This document shows positions 6,232-10,182 of a stretch of DNA of 10,182 bases, piece by piece. The position numbers and the translations under genes are program-made. Positions within the stretch are counted from its first letter, which is position 1, and every line of letters starts with the position of its first letter. This DNA is from Candidatus Poribacteria bacterium (GTDB taxonomy: Bacteria; Poribacteria; WGA-4E; PCPOR2b), in the NCBI GenBank assembly GCA_027296925.1, contig JAPUIP010000612.1, forward strand, positions 1 to 10,182, given 5' to 3'. The notes beneath the pieces were generated by a model. That model saw only the letters and a program-made list of their open reading frames with translations, was not told where the DNA came from and ran no database searches.

Positions 6232-7017
6232 TTATCCTTCAATCGCTTTTCGCAGCCCGTCTCCGTTTTCCTTCCACCAGCCGTAGAGAATCGAAATATC
6301 CGTCCCGATGGAGAAGTGGCGCACGCCCATGTCCAGGTAGTATTTGGCCTGATCGACGCTACCGATCTCGGCTCGTGGCGGCACGCCCATCTTCAGCGCG
6401 GTCTCAAACACCTTTCGCTCGGTGGCTTTGATCTCCGGCGAGCCCCTTTGACCGGCGCGGCCAACACTCATTGAATAATCCGCCCCGCCCCACTGGATCA
6501 TATCGACGCCTTTCACCGACAAGACTTCTTCTAACCGATCGACAGTTCCTTTCTTCTCAATCATAATTACCACGACGATATCCCGGAGTGCCTGAACATA
6601 CTCCGGCGTACCGCCGTACCCCATATAGGTAAAGCGGCGCGTCGCTACTCCATGCGTACCACCATCTTCGGGCGTATCGGCGCGGACGATGCGCACACAC
6701 TCACGCACGTCTTCAACCGAACGACAATCCGCGAACAAAACGCTCCCGAAACCCGACCCAATTGCGCGTTGGGCGATGAAACTCCGGGGCTCCTGGTCCA
6801 CTTTAATCATAGACGCCATGTCATACAGTTCAGCCGCCCGGCATAAATCATCGAGGGCGTACAGGTCAAACGGGCCGTACTCCGCCACAAACTCAACGTA
6901 GTCATACGCACCGGTATGCCCGATGGCTTCGACAACGGACGGCCAGGTGGTATGGATATGGGTACCAATCGATGGTTGCCCGGCATTCAACAACTCTCGC
7001 AGTTTGTTACTTCTCAT
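6232..7017 (-). CDS. HpcH/HpaI aldolase-family protein with altered active site
   Basis: The 261-residue product matches the HpcH/HpaI class II aldolase fold (2-keto-3-deoxy acid aldolases), a TIM barrel that reversibly cleaves 2-oxo acids to pyruvate plus an aldehyde. The metal ligands are present as Glu154 in MIEKKG and Asp180 in WGGADYS, followed by the family-like GRAGQRGSPE. The C-terminal DMGVRHFSIGTDISIL also fits. By hand alignment to E. coli HpcH, however, the catalytic-base His of the GEHAPND motif is Tyr47 (AEYGPFD), and the pyruvate-binding Arg is Lys72 (MIKVDQE). It may therefore catalyse a different lyase step, or bind without cleaving. The frame is open to 7110, but ATG 7015-7017 is chosen because GGAGGT lies 8 bases upstream. 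It lies 89 bases after the metallophosphoesterase and 120 before the oxidoreductase. Confidence 0.88.
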   Translation of the reverse strand: MRSNKLRELLNAGQPSIGTHIHTTWPSVVEAIGHTGAYDYVEFVAEYGPFDLYALDDLCRAAELYDMASMIKVDQEPRSFIAQRAIGSGFGSVLFADCRSVEDVRECVRIVRADTPEDGGTHGVATRRFTYMGYGGTPEYVQALRDIVVVIMIEKKGTVDRLEEVLSVKGVDMIQWGGADYSMSVGRAGQRGSPEIKATERKVFETALKMGVPPRAEIGSVDQAKYYLDMGVRHFSIGTDISILYGWWKENGDGLRKAIEG

Positions 7018-7025
7018 ACTAAGTG

Positions 7026-7031
7026 ACCTCC
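7026..7031 (-). promoter_or_regulatory. Ribosome binding site that fixes the aldolase start
   Basis: GGAGGT on the minus strand lies 8 bases from the ATG at 7015-7017. The longer frame start near 7110 overlaps the preceding gene's stop and adds 31 residues with no aldolase similarity. Confidence 0.75.
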
Positions 7032-7106
7032 AATATGTGGATCGTAATGTGTAGATACATCTGACATTTGAGCAACCGATTTTTCTCACCGTTATGAAGA
7101 ATATGC

Positions 7107-8006
7107 TCAACGCCAGATTTCTCTGAGTCTCGGCAAGAGAATCTCCGTATCCCGGTCGTGAATTTGGCCTTGCCAGTTATTGTTCGTTTCGACATCGCAC
7201 CGGTCGAATGACGCCCGTATCAGTTCGGGCAGATCTAGTTGGTGGAACCGCGTGGTGAAATATCCGTCATCTCCAAGCTGGATAAAGCGAAATCCCATCG
7301 GGAAGCCGATCAGACATGCGGTATCAACAACCAGAAAATCGCGGTACATCCGGAGGCGGTTCATGTGCCGATGTCCTGTAAATAGCGCGACAATGGCGGG
7401 ATACGCCTTCACGGTCTCAAGCAAACGATTCGCACCGACGAGGAGTCCGGCAGTGCTTCGCGGTTCGTAGTTTGGCAGTACCCAGGTATGGAGAGCGAGC
7501 AACATCGCACACCGCTCGTCATAGGCTTTTTCGGCGGCTTCACGGAGTGCGTTGTCAAGCACGTCGGTCCAGACGCCGTTTCCCTGTGTGATCGGGTTAC
7601 ACTGATGATAGATGTTGGCACGTGCCAGCCGGAGCCGCGGCATGACCTCAACAACGTCAATTGTTTCGGGGATGGGGAATTCTTTGGCGAACGCTTCGAA
7701 AGTGCCCCGTTGCGCGTCGGCGTCATGGTTCCCCGGGATGTAATACACCGGTGTCTCGAAGCCGGCAAACACGTCTGCGACCTCCTGGATCGATTGCAGA
7801 TAGGTCGACCACGGTAGGTCAAACGCACTGCCACCGCAGAGCAGGTCACCCCCGTGAACGATAAAGTCGGGCTGAAGCGCATTGATTTTCGGCACTGCAG
7901 CTTCCATGACCGTTCGGCTGTGTGTCAGCATTTTGGGTGGGCCATAGTCTTCCGGCGCCGAGGGATAGTGATGGCTGTCGGTCACAAAAATAAAGTTAAT
8001 GGGCAT
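7107..8006 (-). CDS. Calcineurin-like metallophosphoesterase
   Basis: The 299-residue protein has the full two-metal signature of calcineurin-like phosphoesterases, in order: DSH (Asp10, His12), GGD (Asp54), GNHD (Asn93, His94), ALH (His173) and TGHRH (His212, His214). Such enzymes hydrolyse phosphomonoesters or phosphodiesters; this layout resembles the CpdA-like/class III group. No signal peptide is evident at the chosen start, so it is probably cytosolic. The ATG at 8004-8006 is preferred over an upstream in-frame start at 8048, which would fall on the promoter and adds 14 unrelated residues. It is the first gene of the six-gene unit, 35 bases or so from the likely transcription start. The role beside an aldolase and dehydrogenases could be dephosphorylating a pathway intermediate, but this is inference. 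Confidence 0.92.
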   Translation of the reverse strand: MPINFIFVTDSHHYPSAPEDYGPPKMLTHSRTVMEAAVPKINALQPDFIVHGGDLLCGGSAFDLPWSTYLQSIQEVADVFAGFETPVYYIPGNHDADAQRGTFEAFAKEFPIPETIDVVEVMPRLRLARANIYHQCNPITQGNGVWTDVLDNALREAAEKAYDERCAMLLALHTWVLPNYEPRSTAGLLVGANRLLETVKAYPAIVALFTGHRHMNRLRMYRDFLVVDTACLIGFPMGFRFIQLGDDGYFTTRFHQLDLPELIRASFDRCDVETNNNWQGQIHDRDTEILLPRLREIWR

Positions 8007-8010
8007 AGGG

Positions 8011-8015
8011 CCTCC
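8011..8015 (-). promoter_or_regulatory. Ribosome binding site for the metallophosphoesterase, short spacing
   Basis: GGAGG on the minus strand is only 4 bases from the ATG at 8004-8006, shorter than the 7-9 bases at the other genes of the unit. It still supports this start, since nothing better precedes any other in-frame codon. Confidence 0.6.
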
Positions 8016-8047
8016 AACATTGTGATCTTTCCGAAAAGCATAAATCA

Positions 8048-8076
8048 AGTATAACCCTGATCAAGGATGAAGGCAA
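8048..8076 (-). promoter_or_regulatory. Sigma-70-type promoter of the six-gene unit
   Basis: On the minus strand TTGCCT (8076-8071, 4 of 6 to TTGACA) is followed by exactly 17 bases and then TATACT (8053-8048, 5 of 6 to TATAAT). The expected start near 8041 gives a leader of about 35 bases to the metallophosphoesterase ATG. No clear operator palindrome is visible around it. Confidence 0.6.
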
Positions 8077-8768
8077 GCACTTTCCGCACTTTTCTTGAGA
8101 CGGCGCACGGTGACATACGGCGAGGGGTGTGTAGGCGTTTGGAAATTGAAGATGGTGAGGTGTAAGTGGGGGTTTATGGAAGCAAAGATAGATATGGACA
8201 TTAGTTACGCACAATCTGGAGAACCTGCATGATGACTGGATTTCGGTGATGGAAATCGGTACAAACGCATGTCCTGACTGTTTTTGGGCGATCCCAGATG
8301 GTCCAAAAATGGTCGATTAACAGATTCAAATGCTCTGACCCATTCGTTAGCCAGAGATCCGTTTGCGAAAACATCTTCTCGCACCCGAATCTGGCACGTC
8401 TCGGAGCCAGTTAGGACATAGGTCTAAGGCCAATTGATGCGCCCGATTCCAGTCAGAATGGGGATCTTTCTGGAACTGCGTAACTACTGCTCTATAATCC
8501 CTTTTAGGAAACAGCAGCTGATGCTGAGTAAAATATCGCACCACTTTATAAGCAGAAGAAATCCTTGAGCAAGTGGCAACAAGTGATGATAGCTAGAAAC
8601 CGCAAGACGCTTGTTCTATGCCAAGAATGTCATCACCTGTTACATTCAGGGGCACTCAGGAATAAGAGGTCTGCTCCTAAGTAGACGATTACATCAGAGG
8701 GCATCGGACCCGTTCTCATCGGTGCTGAGGGCGGGTTGACTTTCTTCAAAAGCAGACAGTGACTGCGT
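8077..8768. other. Gap without a recognisable gene
   Basis: Nothing here translates into a family I know. The longest frame is a 65-codon minus-strand stretch at 8347-8544 with no ribosome binding site and no domain. A weak stem, TTTTTGG/CCAAAAA (8281-8287 with 8303-8309), may be a terminator or chance. AT content looks higher than in the flanking genes, in keeping with non-coding or decayed sequence. I found no tRNA, direct-repeat array or transposase fragment by eye. Confidence 0.4.
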
Positions 8769-9089
8769 TTAAGCAACTTTCGGGACGCTTTGGGAAAACA
8801 GCGAGCGGAAAATCGCCTTGAATGTTTCCCCAAAGCGACGTAAAAGTGCCCCGACGGTCTTTAAGGCTTTGCGCCACCTTAGGCGACGTCTCATTCCAAT
8901 ATCATCACCATGCCCAAACCCGCACGGAATCGGACGAAAAATCGGTAACACCCCAAAACCATATCGGGCGGGTTCTCTGAGATTTTCACAAATGCGAATC
9001 AGTTCTGGTGTGGGGGTGAGATTCCGAATAATCTCAACATACCCCAAAAAGTCCTTCAGTGTGCGACAGAATTGGCAATTCCGTCTCAC
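8769..9089 (-). CDS. Orphan 106-codon frame, unrecognised (doubtful)
   Basis: The frame starts at GTG 9087-9089 and ends at TAA 8769-8771. The predicted protein is basic, with a Cys pair near the start (NCQFC), a middle stretch ARYGFGVLPIFRPIPCGFG and a very Arg/Lys-rich end (MRRRLRWRKALKTVGALLRRFGETFKAIF). No ribosome binding site is obvious, and I recognise no family. The DNA for its last part forms an inverted repeat, which could mean a mobile-element end or RNA structure rather than coding sequence. The opposite strand is also open, from 8818 into the secretin gene, but that reading looks even less protein-like. It may be a repeated genomic ORF or a transposase remnant; both are guesses. 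Confidence 0.22.
   Translation of the reverse strand: MRRNCQFCRTLKDFLGYVEIIRNLTPTPELIRICENLREPARYGFGVLPIFRPIPCGFGHGDDIGMRRRLRWRKALKTVGALLRRFGETFKAIFRSLFSQSVPKVA
8784..8839. repeat. Inverted repeat, 16-bp arms
   Basis: GACGCTTTGGGAAAAC (8784-8799) matches the reverse complement of GTTTCCCCAAAGCGAC (8824-8839) at 14 of 16 positions, with a 24-nt loop. It lies within the end of the doubtful orphan frame. Confidence 0.5.
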
Positions 9090-9200
9090 GCATGAAATGC
9101 TTCGTATTTACTTCAACTCCGGTCAACAAAAGTGGGCGCAATTGCAATGCAACATCCCTTATTGGCGGAGGCAAGTAACAATTGTCCCCGATCTCACGAT
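9090..9200. other. Short gap after the secretin gene
   Basis: No gene and no clear intrinsic terminator can be seen in the 111 bases after the secretin stop. Only a small GCAATTGC-type palindrome near 9138-9146 is present. Confidence 0.35.
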
Positions 9201-10182
9201 TCACGGCTGCATCACCTTCGGCTCGATCAACACAACCAACTCGGTCTGAGAGGACTGATTCGTCGTCTCCTTGAACAGCCCACCCAGCAACGGAATACTG
9301 CTGATAACCGGCACGCCCGTCTCCACGCTTTCCTCTCGCTCCTGCAACAGCCCGCCGATAACCACCATGCCCCCATCGGGCACCCGCACCTGGGTATTGA
9401 CGGATCGATCCACAATGGTGGAGGCTTCGCGGGCAATCCGAGTGCCGTCCCGGGCCTCCAGGTTGATCTGCAGGGTAATGTCCCCCGTGGCGCCAACCCA
9501 GGGCTTGAGCCGTAACGTGATGCCGGTCCTTATGGTGTTGAAGGATTGACGGGAGATCCCACCGATGGGGATGTCGCCCCCTCTCAAGATTTCGGTGGTG
9601 GTCTCAAACAGGTTCTCAATCCCCACGCGAATCGTCGCCTCCTGTCCGTTGAGGACAGCGACCCGGGGAGAAGCCAGCACTCGGGCTCGATTCTTGTTGA
9701 CCAGTGCTTGAAGCGAAGCGCGAAAGGCTTGTGGAACTTTCGCAAGCGTATCAAACCGGATGCCAAGCCCCTGTTGACTCTCCCCGGACCATTCCCCGTC
9801 TTCCCCGCCAAACGTCAAGCCGAGTTCAAGCGTATCGCCACGGCGGATCTCCAGAAGAATCACCTCAATCATCATCTGTGGGGCGGGTGAATCAATCACT
9901 TGAAGATAGTCAGCGACTTCTTGAACCATTTCCGGCGTGCCGATTACCGCCAACGCATTCTGCTGGGGAAGCACTTTGATCTGGTCTGCCGGGATGGTGG
10001 ACGGCAGCAAGGATAACAGGTTTCCTCCTTCCGAAGCGTTGAGATACTTGAGTGGGATGCGTCGCGTAACCAGCAGCGGATTCCGCCCGGACGGTCCAAG
10101 TCCTCCGGGCGCAATGAGGTAGTGGAGGCGGTCACCGCGTTCGGTCTTGCGATAGGTATAGCCAGTACCAGCGAACAGGGCG
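9201..10182 (-). CDS. Outer-membrane secretin (GspD/PilQ type), C-terminal part
   Basis: The frame stays open from the stop at 9201-9203 to the window end, giving 326 residues of a secretin; its start and N-terminal domains lie beyond 10182. Residues ~40-85 (RRIPLKYLNASEGGNLLSLL...DQIKVLPQQNALAVIGTPE) form an N-type periplasmic ring domain. The secretin core follows: QMMIEVILLEIRRGDTLELGL, then VLASPRVAVLNGQEATIRVG, RTGITLRLKPWVG, PDGGMVVIGGLLQ, and the hallmark VPVISSIPLLGGLFK close to the end, finishing with ELVVLIEPKV. Secretins form the outer-membrane pore of type II secretion, type IV pili or competence systems. The visible part cannot tell GspD from PilQ. No pilus or secretion partner lies downstream, so this is probably the last gene of its own operon. 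Confidence 0.93.
   Translation of the reverse strand, partial: ALFAGTGYTYRKTERGDRLHYLIAPGGLGPSGRNPLLVTRRIPLKYLNASEGGNLLSLLPSTIPADQIKVLPQQNALAVIGTPEMVQEVADYLQVIDSPAPQMMIEVILLEIRRGDTLELGLTFGGEDGEWSGESQQGLGIRFDTLAKVPQAFRASLQALVNKNRARVLASPRVAVLNGQEATIRVGIENLFETTTEILRGGDIPIGGISRQSFNTIRTGITLRLKPWVGATGDITLQINLEARDGTRIAREASTIVDRSVNTQVRVPDGGMVVIGGLLQEREESVETGVPVISSIPLLGGLFKETTNQSSQTELVVLIEPKVMQP

Noticed and set aside
7018..7110. N-terminal extension of the aldolase overlapping the metallophosphoesterase stop
   Set aside because: GGAGGT at 7026-7031 points to the ATG at 7015-7017, and the extension has no aldolase similarity.
8249..8320. Short plus-strand frame of 23 residues containing a CPDC motif
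   Set aside because: CxxC in so short a peptide is weak evidence, and there is no clear ribosome binding site or conservation to appeal to.
8347..8544. Minus-strand 65-codon frame
   Set aside because: It has no Shine-Dalgarno sequence, no recognisable motif and no partner gene; it is probably chance.
8818..9249. Plus-strand open frame of 143 codons overlapping the end of the secretin gene
   Set aside because: It runs antisense into the secretin's conserved C-terminus, has no ribosome binding site and no protein-like domain.

Overview
The window is bacterial DNA of moderate-to-high GC, with dense genes on long open frames and GGAGG-type ribosome binding sites. An outer-membrane secretin shows a diderm (Gram-negative type) cell. 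A sulfatase, a kelch-repeat protein, a Gfo/Idh/MocA oxidoreductase, an HpcH/HpaI-type aldolase and palindromic intergenic repeats recall environmental heterotrophs such as Poribacteria, Latescibacteria or other FCB/PVC-like groups. That taxonomic guess is an inference with low confidence; no rRNA or marker gene is present.

Layout: positions 1-660 (+) hold the C-terminal part of a sulfatase. It converges on a small kelch-repeat gene (780-1262, -), and a perfect 13-bp inverted repeat between them probably ends transcription from both sides. Positions 1263-1784 contain no convincing gene but are rich in repeats: a roughly 290-bp MITE-like element with long imperfect terminal inverted repeats, a GTCCTGAGC/GAAGGG-type palindromic repeat and several compact hairpins inside it.

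Positions 1785-8006 hold six minus-strand genes that look like one transcription unit, read from right to left: metallophosphoesterase, HpcH/HpaI-like aldolase, Gfo/Idh/MocA oxidoreductase, M14-like zinc hydrolase, nitrilase-family amidohydrolase and zinc-dependent medium-chain dehydrogenase. A good sigma-70-type promoter (8048-8076) sits just before the first gene, and every gene has a recognisable Shine-Dalgarno sequence. Two NAD(P)-type dehydrogenases, a lyase and two amide/peptide-type hydrolases suggest catabolism of a small sugar-acid or N-acyl/amide compound. The substrate cannot be read from the sequence, and no transporter or regulator is included.

Positions 8007-9200 form about 1.2 kb with no recognisable gene, apart from one orphan 106-codon frame that carries an internal inverted repeat. 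From 9201 to the window end (-) lies the C-terminal two-thirds or so of a secretin of the GspD/PilQ kind, with its start beyond the window.

No tRNA, rRNA, CRISPR array or intact insertion sequence was found. The strongest unexplained signals are the inverted-repeat element at 1471-1790, the unusual six-gene combination, and an aldolase that has lost two residues normally needed for HpcH/HpaI catalysis.
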